A stretch of 64,000 bases of DNA from Apostichopus japonicus (taxonomy: Eukaryota > Echinodermata > Holothuroidea > Aspidochirotida > Stichopodidae). Positions within the stretch are counted from its first letter, which is position 1, and each line of letters begins with the position of its first letter. The stretch is taken from assembly GCF_037975245.1 (NCBI RefSeq), contig NC_092562.1, positions 31,126,554 to 31,190,553 on the forward strand. Reading direction: 5' to 3'. Below the pieces are notes generated by a model, which saw only the letters and a program-made list of their open reading frames with translations, searched no databases and was not told the origin of the DNA. Position numbers and translations under genes: made by a program. This document shows positions 1 through 11,600 of this stretch, one piece after another.

Positions 1-1378
1 GATATTCGTTTCGACGCATGCGCCCTATGCTGCCCTCGCAGACGCGTCTAGATATGCGACACTAGACAGCTGGCTAACCAGCGAAATGGTGAGAAAAAGA
101 CAGGAGTACGGTTCTGTATTGAGATTCCTCACTCATGTTATCGCGGTAAAACTGAAATAAAAGGATATGATAAACTTGAATAATAATGATGCTAAATACA
201 ACACTACATATGTTTAAATGAAAGATTATAACGGTGAACTTCGAACTTGCCATAGGCCAAATGATCAGCTCACCACAGTACAATATTTTACACTGAATAA
301 TGTGATGAGAGTCGAATAACTCTGGGGTTTAAATTAATTCTCTTAACTTGTCTTAAGAAGAATTAATAATAAAGTTTACTAAAGAACAAATACAGTATCA
401 AATGAGCAAAAACTATTATGATTAATTAGTAACAACAATCCATCTCAACGAATGGCAATAAGGTAAGTATTACGCAACTCTGATAGGAACAAGAATATGT
501 GAGCATAAACATAGTAGAACAGGGGTTACGGTAATTAAAACCCAAGTGTAACTAAATTAATATTAACTTATTCAAGTCACAAGTAAATATATAAAGTTAT
601 GGAGTAGCCCATATTGAATAAACAACAAATTATGTGCAAACCTGCAATCAAGGTAAATACTTCTTAATTGGAAAACAATTAGATTAATTATGTCTAATTA
701 ACAATCGCAATTAACTGACATGTGCCTGCTAGCCAAGGTTGTACAATCATTTACCTAACAAATAAGACAAAGAGAAAAACTTACAGATTATAATTGAGCC
801 AGGTCGAAAACGTTAGCTAATGAAACTGTGTACGGTATGTAAGGCGGATGCGGTGTTGCCTACTTTAATGCTGAAAATAGAATGATGTCTAAAATGAAAA
901 ACAACACAGGTCTCTGTGAAAAGAAATAAGTGTGAATATCCCTTTACCATGAAACCTCCTCATGTGTGGTCAAGGAGGAATGTTATCACCAACTCTTCCA
1001 TCCTGACTTGCCCCCTGCTGACCTTTCATAACCAGAGCTGTGCTATAAAGTTACAGTTAGCTCAAACTGATCTGACCACAGAGCAGGCAGCAGAGAGAAA
1101 GATAAGAAGAGTCACAAGTGGCTTGCTTAATGAAGTATAAACAATAACATGCGTAGTACAGTGTAAACTGAATCCTTGTGAAAATGAATAAGTACCGAAA
1201 ACAGGACTACCTGCCCGATAGGCGATAAGAAATAACATTTACGTGAATGGCAGAACACGCCCCAAACCGCGTGCGGCCATCTGAAAAAGTTAACTTTCTG
1301 TTGCTTGCAAGTGACGTTTTGTTCATGTCGGTAAAAAATGCAGACAGTAATGAAACGTGATAACCAGGGGGGGGGGTG
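1..1378. other. No gene recognised
   Basis: AT-rich sequence with scattered short ORFs, none showing a recognisable domain or splice structure. The 74-codon plus-strand frame at 916-1140 has no supporting feature. A run of 10 or more G residues lies just before 1379. Confidence 0.5.
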
Positions 1379-1935
1379 CATTTTGGGGGTCTACGGGCAG
1401 TGGTACCCCACTAATAGAAATTTGTGGAAATGCCCATCCCTTACATATGAAGTGATAACTATCATTTTCCAGTAGGTTTCAACTGGTTACCTCATGAGCT
1501 GACTTAGGTCAATGAGGGGGATGGGCATTTTGGGGGTCAACTGGCAGGGGTACCCCACTAATAAAAAATACTGGAAATGTACAAAGAGTACTGCCAATCA
1601 TTTTCCAGTAGTTTTCAACTGTTTACCTCATGAGCTGACCTAGGTCAATGAGGGGAGGGGCATTTTGACACTGACAGCTACTGACAGGGATACCCCACCA
1701 ATTAAAACTACTGGAAATGCCCCTCCCTTGTATCTGAAGTACTAACCATCATTTTCCAGTAGGTTTCAAGTGGTTACCTCATAAGCTGACCTAGTCCATC
1801 CGTGAGGGGTCAATTATTGATGACTGGCAAAGCTACCCCCACCAATTACTGGCGATTGCCATTTGTTGCTCTTTGGGCCATACCTGACACATTGTACTTA
1901 ATTTGATGAGGTTACCATGAAAGCTGATCTAGTTT
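1379..1935. repeat. Tandem array, unit about 130-147 bp, about 3.5 copies
   Basis: Units begin with CATTTTG at 1379, 1525 and 1661, followed by a decayed copy from about 1801. Each contains a TACCCCAC block, a TTTTCCAGTAG block and a CTCATGAGCTGAC block in the same order. The array loses similarity toward 1935. No coding potential. Confidence 0.85.
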
Positions 1936-3250
1936 AGCTTTTAGGTGACTTTAAAATTGCTCTCCCAGCCACACCCATCACATCCGGTTTGCCAGTCGTC
2001 TGGTTTCATATACAGGAATGCACTGTGAACATTGTGATGTACAAGGCAATTGGTTACCTTCCCAGCTAACCAAACCCTCCGTTGTTACAGGAGGGTCCAT
2101 GTACAATCTAGGCCTTACCATCGTCTGTTTACAAAAGTTCAGACAATTAATAGAAACTCTTCAAGTCTTTGTTCATTTTTGACAACCATTGTAAGTAGTT
2201 ATGCTACAATCTGCCATAAGAATACAACACATTAAAAGCCTCATTCAGCTTCAACCCAACTTGTTGTCAAGAAGTGTTACAGTAATGGGATTCATACACT
2301 GGCGTCCACGAAGGATTGGGCGAGCAAGTGGGACACTTTCCCCCTAGAAAATCAAAGTACTACAACAACAAAAAGCAAGTATTATTTCAAAATGCTACGT
2401 CTTTCGTGGACTTTTCGCGGTGGAGCCATTATGCCTAGAAATTGAACATTATCTTTATTGCCAATCGTTGAAGAGAAGCTAAACAGAAATAATAGAAACA
2501 CGATTTAAGTCCCGGTAAGCAAGGTGGTTCTTCCACCTCCATGCACACTGCTAGCCATGCTATTAACAATATAAGATATATCACAGCCTTTATTTCACCA
2601 GGTAGTTCCTTGTTGTCACTCTACAGGTCAGTGGTTAGTAGGTTGGTGTATTATTTTATTACTTCTAAACGAATTCAAAGCGTCTGAAGAAATGCAAATA
2701 GTGTCCTGCTTGGACAGTATATTGGACTATCGATGTACAATCGCCCATTACGTGGTTAGACTGTCGTAGAGTTCAGGATATATCGTTACTTACTAGTGAA
2801 ATGTCATTCGCTGGAACGTTTGGAATAAACCATTATTACCTATGGGGAATAAGACTATGTGAAATAAAGAAACAGGCCTTGTATTTCATACACGTACGAG
2901 GGTTGTACCGAAAACTCTTGCCTTCTGGTAGGCTACTTTCAAACATGCAAATCAGTGGGGGAAATTGTCCCATCAATTTATCTGCCAGCACTCTCCCCCC
3001 CCCCCCCCTCTCCGACAAAGAAAATGCCAGAAATTCGTTCATTTTTATCACCAAAAAAGGTCATTCCCCATGGAAAAGCAATTCCCATTGCCCCTCCCCT
3101 AAAAGCAAACGTCTAGCAAATTCAGATTAATAACGTCCTGATAGAAAGCAACTATTTTACAATGATAAGCAGCTGCATGAGGCGAACAATAGTTGTATAC
3201 ACTGTTCAGAACAAGATACCTGCAGGGCAGTCCACACTGCATATTTCATA
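1936..3250. other. No gene recognised; poly-C tract at 2995-3008
   Basis: Unique-looking AT-rich sequence. The opposed ORFs around 2801-3130 run through a 14-bp C tract and read as low-complexity peptide, so I treat them as chance frames. Confidence 0.5.
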
Positions 3251-3660
3251 GCGAGTATGGCGGGCCATCAGGCTCAAATCGTGGGGAATCGATATATACC
3301 GATTTAAATCGTCATATCGGTCGACTTATACCAGTTTCTTGCAGCTTAAATGGACTTCTACCGATTTAAATCGACATATACCAGTTTAGAGCGCATTAAC
3401 ATATTCCAAATCCCAAATTCGATGATGATTGACATGTGAAAATACATCATGTGAAGTCACCTGACAAGGGGGGGGGGGGGGCGAATAAATAAATAGTTCC
3501 TTAATTACCAAGAGAGTAGAGTGTTTATCGTGATTATGTAAATGGTGATTTTGGACAATTACTTGCAAAAAGATTTCGGTGTAATAATAAGGCTGAAAAA
3601 CTGGTATGTCAATGTCAATATGTCAATTATATCAATGCAAACTGGGCTTGTTTAGTCAAA

Positions 3661-3692
3661 CCAGGGAGCTGCTACTCTTAGCAGCTCCCTGG
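3661..3692. repeat. Perfect 14-bp inverted repeat, 4-nt loop
   Basis: CCAGGGAGCTGCTA, then CTCT, then the exact reverse complement. It sits in the central unique part of the foldback element. Confidence 0.9.
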
Positions 3693-4009
3693 TCAAACAC
3701 GTGGAGCTATAGTATAGGAATACTCTTAGCCAAATACACACAGGCCTGCAGGACGTACACAGATGCAATTACCTACTCCAGTTACACCATAAACAAAGAT
3801 TACATTGTTCTGCAGTGAGGCCTACTGTAAGGTTCTGGTTTACTATAGCAATTCATTCTCAGGGGGTTAACAATTACAGTATTCAAACTCAAATCATGCA
3901 TTCCACTGCGCTCGTGTTTATTTTCAATTATTCGCCCGCCTTGTCAGGTGACTTCACGTGATGTATTTTCACATGTCAATCATCACCGAAATCGGGATTT
4001 GGAATATGA

Positions 4010-4585
4010 GCAAAATCGATGATATGTCGATTTAAATAATATGTATATGTCAATTTGAGTTGCTAAAAACTGGTATAAGTCCAAGGAGATTGACTTCTAC
4101 CGATTTAATTCGACATATCATCGATTTAAACTGGTAGATGTCGATTTAAATTGACATATACCGATTTATTTTACATATCATCGATTTAAATTGGTATATG
4201 TTGAATTAGATCGGTATATGTCGATTTAAACTGGTATAAGTTGAATTAAATTGACATATACCAATTTATTTGACATATCATCGATTTAAATTGGTATATG
4301 TCGATTTAGATCGGTTTATGTCGATGTACACTGGTATAAGTCGAATTAAATTGGTATATGTCGATTAAAAATAGCATATACCTATTTAATTTGACATATC
4401 ATCGATTTAAACTGGTATATGTCGATTTAAATTGACATACACCGATTTAAATTGACATATCATCGATTTAAACTGGTATATGTCGATTTAAATCGGTATA
4501 TGTCGATTTAAATCGGTAGTAGTCAATTTAAGCTGATGGAAACTGGTATAAGTCGAAGGAATGTGGTATATGTCGATTTAAATAG
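4010..4585. repeat. About 20-bp palindromic satellite array (right arm of foldback)
   Basis: Roughly 25-30 tandem units alternate forms such as TCGATTTAAATCGGTATATG with their reverse complements. A shorter patch lies at about 3290-3395 in the left arm. Because each unit contains a self-complementary core, the array can fold on itself at unit scale as well as arm scale. Confidence 0.85.
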
Positions 4586-4958
4586 GGCGATTGCCCGCGA
4601 TTTGAGACTGATGGCCCGCCATACGCGAGCACCCTTCATGAATCAATTGATAAAGGAGTACATTCACCGTCTTTATTCGTGAACTCTGGAATGAATGGAA
4701 GAGCAATTGGTCTTTAAAAGGTATCATATATTTGCCCAAAATGTTGGCATGCTAGAAATTGTTTTCAAAGACAAGGCCTGATTATCTAGAGGGGTTCTGT
4801 CCCTTCAAATAATTCCCAGACAAAATGGAAAATTAAATATTTCCGGTCGGTAACTGATGACCTTTGACCCTTGAGATTTTACTCGTGGCTATTGTAACTG
4901 TGACAGGGTTGATTCATCACCCTCCTATAGAATTTAACTGTCAAGTATTTCTTATTAG

Positions 4959-5035
4959 AGGGAGCGCGACAACAATAAATTTGTTGCTGTACACCTAAAG
5001 GCAAATCTATTCGTTATCGCTCTCTCCAACTTTAC
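4959..5035. repeat. Imperfect hairpin whose right half recurs at 5697-5731
   Basis: A block with GAGGGAGCGCGACAACAATA is followed by an inverted, diverged copy ending in GCTCTCTCCAACTTTAC. The 35 bp at 5001-5035 recur unchanged at 5697-5731. Probably a small decayed inverted-repeat element. Confidence 0.55.
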
Positions 5036-7140
5036 AGGTAGGTTGATGAATATTTATTGTCATTTATCAAACAATAAACTAATCATTAAATGTAAAACAT
5101 GTTACTATCCTAAATAATGGTAAATCAGAGTCAATGCCTCTCAACGGTAGTAAATACCAGGATAGAAGTAAATCGTCACTATTAGCAGGCCTAAGGCTAT
5201 AAGTGTGTATGTTAGTATGGTCCACGAGGCGACGACCGCCTGCACATGTAGCCACTAAAACGTATTGTTTGTTATATTTCATTATTAATGCAGACTTTTC
5301 ATTTCTTATTCTTATGATAATCCAGTGCTAGGGTGCTTCGAGGTTAATTTATGACATGTGTGATTTACCTGGATACAAAATTGCGTGTAAAACCAGAATT
5401 ATTGCAACCACTATAAAAGTCATTACAATTGTGAATGAACATGGAAGTACATACGGTTGCTGTACATTGTTCTGCGCATGCGCAGTGCGTATTAACTAGG
5501 GGAATCCCCTTATAATTAGCGTCTACTGCGGAATTCCTCATTCAGGGACCGTCTGAACAGTTGTGTCATTAGTTTATATTGTTTGGGACTCCGTTTACTA
5601 TGAGGGTAAAGTGTATTTTATTTAAGAATTTTTACCATTGTGATTATATGCGAAATAGAGAACGATGTAAGAATGAGTTAGAATGATAAATTTGTTGCAA
5701 ATCTATTCGTTATCGCTCTCTCCAACTTTACGGGATCCTGACCACCTTGTTACATTACTAAGGTGTATACCATGATTATTTGTGTTATTGACATACACAC
5801 GCAATTGGTCACGGCTTGGACTAGCATGAAACATTTAATCCAACGGCCATAACCGTTTAAATGTTTAGCAACAAGTTAAGCAAAGTAGCCGACTTCCTAC
5901 TCAAATTGCCAGCTCTTGTTGCAGACTCTCCATGTTTCACCAGCGAATTTTTAAAATGCCTGAACACATGCTACATGTACCCCCCCCCCCCTCCCCGATA
6001 TTTACACCATCAGTAGCTTATTCCATCCTCTTGGCTCTTCAATATCAAATTATCAAAATTATTGATTTATAACTGAAAAGATACTGAATATCTGTAAGTT
6101 ATTATTTTGCGTTGCAGAAATGTTGGGTATTGCACAGAGTTAGGCAGAAGATCGCGTTTTTCTGTTTTGGCGATAAAATTATTGCTCGCGGGCAAGTCGA
6201 ATACCTACGGTACTACAGTAGCCTAATCTTAAGACATTCGCCCATGTATGAAGACATCGAGACGTTTCAAGAAGGGACCTGACACCCCCACCTGCCACCC
6301 CCATCAGGAAGAGTTCCAATCATATCGCCTTATATTTCTATTCTGGTCTAATGTTAAATTTGTGGAAAACATTTGTTGGAGTATTTACTAACGGGAGTGG
6401 ATTGTGCTCTAGAGCAAGCACAGAGTTATCTAACTTCCAAGTACCGTGATTGATATTATGGTCAATTTTGTTTTGTACATTTTGTTTTCTTTCTTACTTT
6501 GTTCTGTTTTTTTCTTTCCTTTTCTTTAGGGTTACTAGTTTGATAAACATATTTTTTCTAGTATCCTGTATAAACCATTACAGCACTGTTTTTGTATGTC
6601 TATGTATATATTAACTGAACTGAACTGAGTAATCTCTCTACATCTGCATGAGATGCCCTAATATACGAGTAAAAGAAATTTGCCTTTTTTTCATGCTAGT
6701 CGGAAATTCATTAACACTTTAATGAAAAGGAGATTTAGTCTTTCAGTTCCTCAACGTTTTACTAACAATGAAGTTTTTTGACAGTAAGTTAAGTCATCGG
6801 AACCAATTTTACTTTAGCACTCTAAACAATTGCTAGCTGTTTTGATAAGTACTGGCCTGGAATATCTGAGCCTCTCAATTAGTCTGAGCCAACAGGGTCT
6901 TGTGTGAGTGTAACCACATTATCATATTTACAACCATGGTTCCACAAATATACTAACTTGATCAGTGCAATGTTACTAAAAAGAACTTCTGTCACAACAG
7001 TTTGGTAATATAATTTGATATCTAACTTCACCTTCTTCAAGAGCTCATATGTGGTGTTTTTCACATGCAAAATTGAAAGTGCAGGTCAAACCACACGGTT
7101 TGTTAGATGCATGTAAGCTTCTTGAAAGTCCCTTGAGTAC
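5036..7140. other. No gene recognised
   Basis: AT-rich. It contains a palindrome TGCGCATGCGCA at 5473-5484 that matches the NRF-1 binding consensus, a poly-C tract near 5981-5992 and the second copy of the 35-bp block at 5697-5731. I see no exon I can defend. Confidence 0.45.
5473..5484. promoter_or_regulatory. NRF-1-type palindrome
   Basis: TGCGCATGCGCA matches the established NRF-1 consensus. About 130 bp downstream a short ATG lies just before a GTAAAG donor-like motif, but I cannot link it to any gene, so a promoter role is only a possibility. Confidence 0.3.
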
Positions 7141-7160
7141 CTAGCCAAACATTGGGGCTC

Positions 7161-7164
<4 letters not shown>

Positions 7165-7191
<27 letters not shown>
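7165..7191. repeat. (TA)n microsatellite
   Basis: Uninterrupted TA dinucleotides, just beyond the 3' side of the tRNA-like gene at 7241-7314 in its reading direction. Confidence 0.95.
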
Positions 7192-7229
7192 AATGAAAAT
7201 CGTAATGAGTTGGAAAATCAAGAACAGTG

Positions 7230-7235
7230 AAAAAA
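7230..7235 (-). terminator. Pol III-type T6 terminator of the tRNA-like gene
   Basis: Six T residues on the minus strand, 5 bases beyond the acceptor end. Confidence 0.5.
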
Positions 7236-7240
7236 CTTCC

Positions 7241-7314
7241 AGCCTCCACCGGGATTCGAACCCGGGCCTCCCGCTTTGTACGCGGACACCCTTAACCAAC
7301 AAGGCCATGGACGC
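7241..7314 (-). tRNA. tRNA-like gene, anticodon ACA (tRNA pseudogene or SINE head)
   Basis: The minus strand folds as a cloverleaf: acceptor GCGTCCA against TGGAGGC (6 of 7 pairs), D arm with GGTTAAGG, anticodon stem TCCGC/GCGGG with loop GTACAAA (anticodon ACA), and a perfect T arm CCGGG-TTCGAAT-CCCGG. A and B boxes are intact. A T6 tract (plus-strand A6 at 7230-7235) follows 5 bases after the acceptor, as expected for a pol III terminator. ACA would read the Cys codon UGU, but animal tRNA-Cys uses GCA, so a tRNA-derived SINE or pseudogene is more likely than a working tRNA-Cys. Confidence 0.6.
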
Positions 7315-7542
7315 TGATTGTATATCCAGAGGTTCGAAACCGGTAAAGAAGGTCGTAATTCCACTGTAGGCGTTTGTCACCTGTATCGAACAATACTAGT
7401 TCTGTTTTTGGTGACATATTTTGCCTTACTCTAGAGATCAAACACGGTGCTAACCAACTCATTTGTGAATCCTAAAGCCGGATCTCGAAAGAGATACTTT
7501 GAACAGACTTTATGTTAATGAAATGAAGGTAAACGACAAAGG

Positions 7543-7543
<1 letters not shown>

Positions 7544-7636
<93 letters not shown>

Positions 7637-7694
7637 CATACATATAAACATACGTATATTACACATACGTATATTACTTATATTACATATATAT

Positions 7695-7760
<66 letters not shown>
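7544..7760. repeat. Long (TA)n microsatellite with TACATA interruptions
   Basis: About 215 bp of TA dinucleotides with a CATGTA break and a patch of TACATA/CGTATATTAC variants near 7610-7690. ORFs of repeated Tyr-Ile are artefacts of the repeat. Confidence 0.95.
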
Positions 7761-7762
<2 letters not shown>

Positions 7763-7769
7763 AAGAAAT

Positions 7770-8660
7770 AACCACAGATGGTAGTACTTGTAGTGATGTC
7801 TTGCTTGAAAGAACACAACAAACACAATATACACAAAATATGCAGATTATATGTTTATCTATTTATATTTCTCAAAGGGCTAAATTTATTTTTATAGTTG
7901 TAATAACAACAGTGACGGTCATATGTTTTAATTTCCTCGTGATTATAAATACCTTTAAATTTGAGCAAAGGAAGATGGAAAAACTTGGGAAATGATAAAC
8001 ATGAAATATATGAACACAACATATCCTGGTCTACAAATATAAGCTTAAACACGTGTAGTAGATTACATAGGTTTAGTTAATCTGTGGCTATTTTATAAAA
8101 TAATAACAGAAAATGCATACAGCTTTTGATTTTAAAGACACTATCTAATCAGTTTACATCATATTATTATAAAACATTGAACATTAAGCAAACAATGAAT
8201 CATAATTTAAAACATGAAAGAAGCTTTATGAATGAGAAAGCCACAATAAACCAGAAAGCCAGGCTTTTCAATTCCTTGCCATAAAATGTCTCACTCAACA
8301 ACCTGATGATGCAGAGCCACTAAATATTAAAAAAAATAAAAATTGTCGAATAATTTAGTGAGAATCATAATATCAGAGACTCCCTGAACCATTACATTCT
8401 AATACTAAATACATTCTATACATGATAAAGGCATCAAGCAATTAAGTCACTGATATGGACTTGTTTACAATGAACAATTTTAATTCCGAAATGTTTCAAT
8501 ATCCAGAAGGAAGTCTTGTGTCTCATATGACATTTTCTTTACCTGCTTGAGCTATAATATCAGCTCTGCCTTACCCCCTTTAAAGTTGCAACTACTGAAT
8601 GAAAGATACAGCATTGTTTCTTCACTGTGAAATATTTTGACAACTAACTGCCTAACAAGA
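7770..8660. other. No gene recognised
   Basis: AT-rich, stop-rich in all frames, no repeat structure seen. Confidence 0.5.
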
Positions 8661-8661
8661 A

Positions 8662-8760
8662 TCATCTAGTATGTGTTATAGGTTGACCCCATGATGCTGA
8701 GAGTGTGAAAACAGATATCATCTAGTATTTATCATAGGTTGACCGCATGATGCTCAGGTG
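8662..8760. repeat. Tandem pair, unit about 53 bp, upstream of the gag fragment
   Basis: Two diverged copies each carry ATCATCTAGTAT, then TATAGGTTGACC or CATAGGTTGACC, then GCATGATGCT or CCATGATGCT. They lie 60-150 bp before a TATA-like box (TATAAATA, about 8814-8821) and so may be part of the retrotransposon's 5' control region. Confidence 0.55.
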
Positions 8761-8920
8761 TGACTGTTAGTTGTGTGCCCCCAAGCCACGTGTTTTTGTC
8801 ATACTATTACCGTTATAAATATACACAAGTTCGTTAGTACATTCCCTCGGAGAAATGAGAGTTAAGTCTTTTTTGTGTCACTTCTAAATGTACTAAAATC
8901 GCCGCACTTTCGATGCAACG

Positions 8921-9310
8921 ATGGAAGATCCAACATGTTATGGGGCCAGGCGTGGTCCAGGAAGTCGATGGCAGAGACTTTGCTTCAACGGGGACGAAAA
9001 GGAATACAAATTATGGGACACGAAATTTCTCGGACATCTACCTATGATGAAACTGAAAGATACCATACTAGGTCTAGACGTACCGCCCGAAGATGAGGCT
9101 GACAATGAACAGCATAATTTTAATGATGCCGTAGGTAGGAACGAAGAATGCTATGCTGAACTTATACAGTTTTTAGATGATAAAAGCCTGTCGTTGGTAA
9201 TGAGAGATGCTGTCGATGATGGAAGGAAAGCCCTACACCCTTACATAGAAAACCCACAACAAATACCCACAACAAACCCACATGAATTTCCACACGTGGG
9301 TAAAGAGTAG
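8921..9310 (+). pseudogene. Copia-type retrotransposon gag fragment
   Basis: A 129-codon frame from ATG at 8921. Residues about 21-33 (FNGDEKEYKLWDT) have the FDG-x-NY-x-LW pattern of Copia/Ty1 Gag N-termini. Further on, LDDKSLSLVMRDA then DDGRKAL matches the family's 'D-G-x-x-A-L' block. After about residue 106 the homology stops, and the frame runs into Pro/Asn-rich sequence encoded by the minisatellite at 9240-9610. No protease, integrase or RT follows, so the element is truncated. A TATA-like box lies about 100 bp upstream. Confidence 0.65.
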
Positions 9311-9610
9311 AATCCTATGGGATTTTGGCACGAGGGAAATGAAGTAAACCCCACGGCATACATTTGGGAAATAAAATTATGTGGGTTTCCAAATAATGTG
9401 GGAAACAAATCTGTGGGTTTTCAATTGACATGTGGGAAATGAATCCTGTGGGATTTCAAATGACGTGGGAAACTAATCCTGTGGGTTTTCAATTGACATG
9501 TAGGAAATGAATCCTGTGGGTTTCAAATGATGTGGGGAACAAATCCTGTGGGTTTATCAATTGAAATGTGGGAAATGGAATCCTGCAGATTTTAAGATCA
9601 TATACAGCAA
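9240..9610. repeat. Minisatellite, about 34-bp half-units, 68-bp dimer
   Basis: Alternating half-units of the form GTGGGAAATGAATCCTGTGG and GGTTTTCAATTGACATG / GATTTCAAATGACGTGG. The first units (ACCCACAAC, CACACGTGGG) are more diverged and overlap the end of the gag frame, so the array begins exactly where gag homology ends. Confidence 0.8.
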
Positions 9611-10660
9611 TTGATTGTGCTACAGTCGATATATGGTGTATAGCTAAGTTAATTTGCTTTTGAACTGCTGAATAAATAATAAAGTCAAGGTCAATTATGC
9701 ACAGACGTGTGTTAGTTGCATTGCTGAATGATTTATTTCTATAGAACAAACGAAAAACGTGTCATACGAAAGGCAGTTGGATTTACTATATCATTAAGAT
9801 AATCGTTAAAGGATTGGTTCAGGTGTTTGACATGTCTATTTTGTATGAAAGAGCACAAACAGACAAAAAGAACAGTGCAGAAACTACCATGATAGCATGC
9901 TCTGTTAAGGAGATATGACACTTTGAAGATATCAATATTTCTTTGAAAATGACTGGCGTAGAAAGACTATGAGGGTTTGATGTGATAATATATTTCTTTA
10001 AACTACCGTCATTTTATCACGACTATTTATATGCGAATCCAGTTTTTCACTGTCTTCGTGTTCCATCGGCTAGTATCTAGCCAGTCTAAGCTGCTAAATG
10101 CTAGCGCATATGCATATCGCAATATAATTGTGATTGACACGGCTAAAGAGTGGTCATGTTCTATAGAATGTTTTGAATCGATCAACTATGACGTGTCAAC
10201 CAATGTTACGTCACGAAAAAAGGAGAGATGAATAAACCTGGAGAACAGTTCCTTGATCTTTGAAAAATGCAATAAAATCTTCCTTTTTAGACCCTTTTTT
10301 AGTTGTATTTATGATATCATCACAGTGACCTTCGTCTCGGTCCGCTCAGCCTCTGCGATGACGTCATCATCGGTCCACATATGTGACCGGCTACCCTCGT
10401 ATTTATCCCCTAATTGAACACACTTTATAAACCCACTTTCTACCAACACCTAAGTTGTGCTCCATAAAAAAAACTTGATTCTCAGCACCGAAAAGTTGAT
10501 TTCTGACATTGTTTTTATGTTTTCGGCGTTAATATATTGCCCGAAAGCACTCTGACTAAATCCTTCAATCAAACAGTTCTCTCGATTTGCTTTTGAAAGT
10601 GTGTGTGGGGGGGGGGGGGGCATTTGCTTGACATGTACTATATCTAAGACACTATCAGAG
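9611..10660. other. No gene recognised; poly-G tract at 10607-10620
   Basis: AT-rich. The 66-codon plus frame at 10031 has a hydrophobic start but no further support. Confidence 0.45.
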
Positions 10661-10762
10661 CGCCACCATTGGCGGGTTTGGCCAAAAATGCCTCCCATAT
10701 TGCCGGAAATGGCACTTCCCAGGCCTTGGAAGTTGCATCTAAACATTCCTTATTTGACATCT
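10661..10762. repeat. Dispersed repeat family R1, copy A
   Basis: Carries GCGCCACCATTGGCG, then GGCCAAAAATGCCTCC, then GGAAATGGCACTTCCCAGG and AAGTTGCATCTAA. The same order recurs at 11494-11600 and 62142-62261. Confidence 0.85.
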
Positions 10763-11436
10763 CATGTTTTAGAAATTAAAATTTCCCCCAAAATAAATTT
10801 ACTCGGTAAAATCACTTTGAAGGGCCGGTAAAAAATGACTTATGATACTTTATAAGCTCTGCTTTATTCATTGTTTTACACAGGTAATTGAAGGTTATCA
10901 TATTTTGATAAGGAGAAGCCCTGTAGGGAATTTAGGTGTATATTAATTTTTAGATTTGTGTTATCATTGTTTGTTTAACATGCCAAAAATGGAACTTCTG
11001 GGAGGGGGAATGAGCTGAGTGGGTTGGCTGTGTAAGGGACTGGGGGCCATGGCCCCATTATGTATGTTAAAAAAAGGCCCTGAAGGAGTGTCCCCTTTCC
11101 TTTAGCAAATTTTCAGAAAACTCTTGGTGATAATTAGTGTGAAAATATTTAAATAGTTTCGAAAATTTAGGTTACCGGTACTATAATTGTCTAACGACAA
11201 TCAAGGTTTGAGTGCCAAGGGCATACTCTCAAAAACACTCTTATTTTAGGGTTTAAGGTCACAAAAAGTGTGGTGGGACAACATACATTAGTTTCCCCTC
11301 CCCAATCGACACCCCTGAATTCATGAACTTTATCACAATTTGTAACATTATTTTGATTTTGAAAACTAGCTTTAGTTACGTCATGATCTCATTTTCATAA
11401 TAATAGGTGCAGTGTTCTCCGCTTGTTACTTTTTTG

Positions 11437-11493
11437 TCCGGGTGCTGTTGTCAGTACTAACTAAGCGCGGGTGCTGTTGTCAGTACTAACTAA
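11437..11493. repeat. Tandem pair of about 29-30 bp
   Basis: GGGTGCTGTTGTCAGTACTA followed by ACTAAGCGC is present twice, immediately before repeat R1 copy B. Confidence 0.9.
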
Positions 11494-11600
11494 GCGCCAC
11501 TATCGGTTGGCGCGAAGCGTACCCCACACATTTTAGCCAAAACTGTCTCCCAGATTACAGGAAATGACACTTTTCAGGCATTTATAAGTTGAATAAATTT
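11494..11600. repeat. Dispersed repeat family R1, copy B
   Basis: GCGCCAC, then GGCGCGAAGCG, then a diverged GCCAAAACTGTCTCC block and GGAAATGACACTTTTCAGG. It is the most diverged of the three copies. Confidence 0.75.

Larger units (their letters stand above)
3251..4630. mobile_element. Foldback (long terminal inverted repeat) element with satellite-like arms
   Basis: The outer left end GCGAGTATGGCGGGCCATCA (3251 onward) is matched in inverted orientation by the right end at about 4608-4630. The inner part of the left arm (about 3411-3485, with TTGACATGTGAAAATACATC) is matched in inverted orientation at 3931-4010. Arms are about 245 bp and 700 bp and flank about 430 bp of unique sequence. 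The right arm is longer because about 20-bp units built on the palindrome CGATTTAAATCG have been multiplied. No transposase frame and no clear target-site duplication, so it is non-autonomous. Confidence 0.8.

Noticed and set aside
916-1140. 74-codon plus-strand ORF
   Set aside because: No recognisable domain and no repeat or splice support.
7472-7834. Long Tyr-Ile repeat ORFs on both strands
   Set aside because: They are translations of a (TA)n microsatellite, as are those at 52563-52945.
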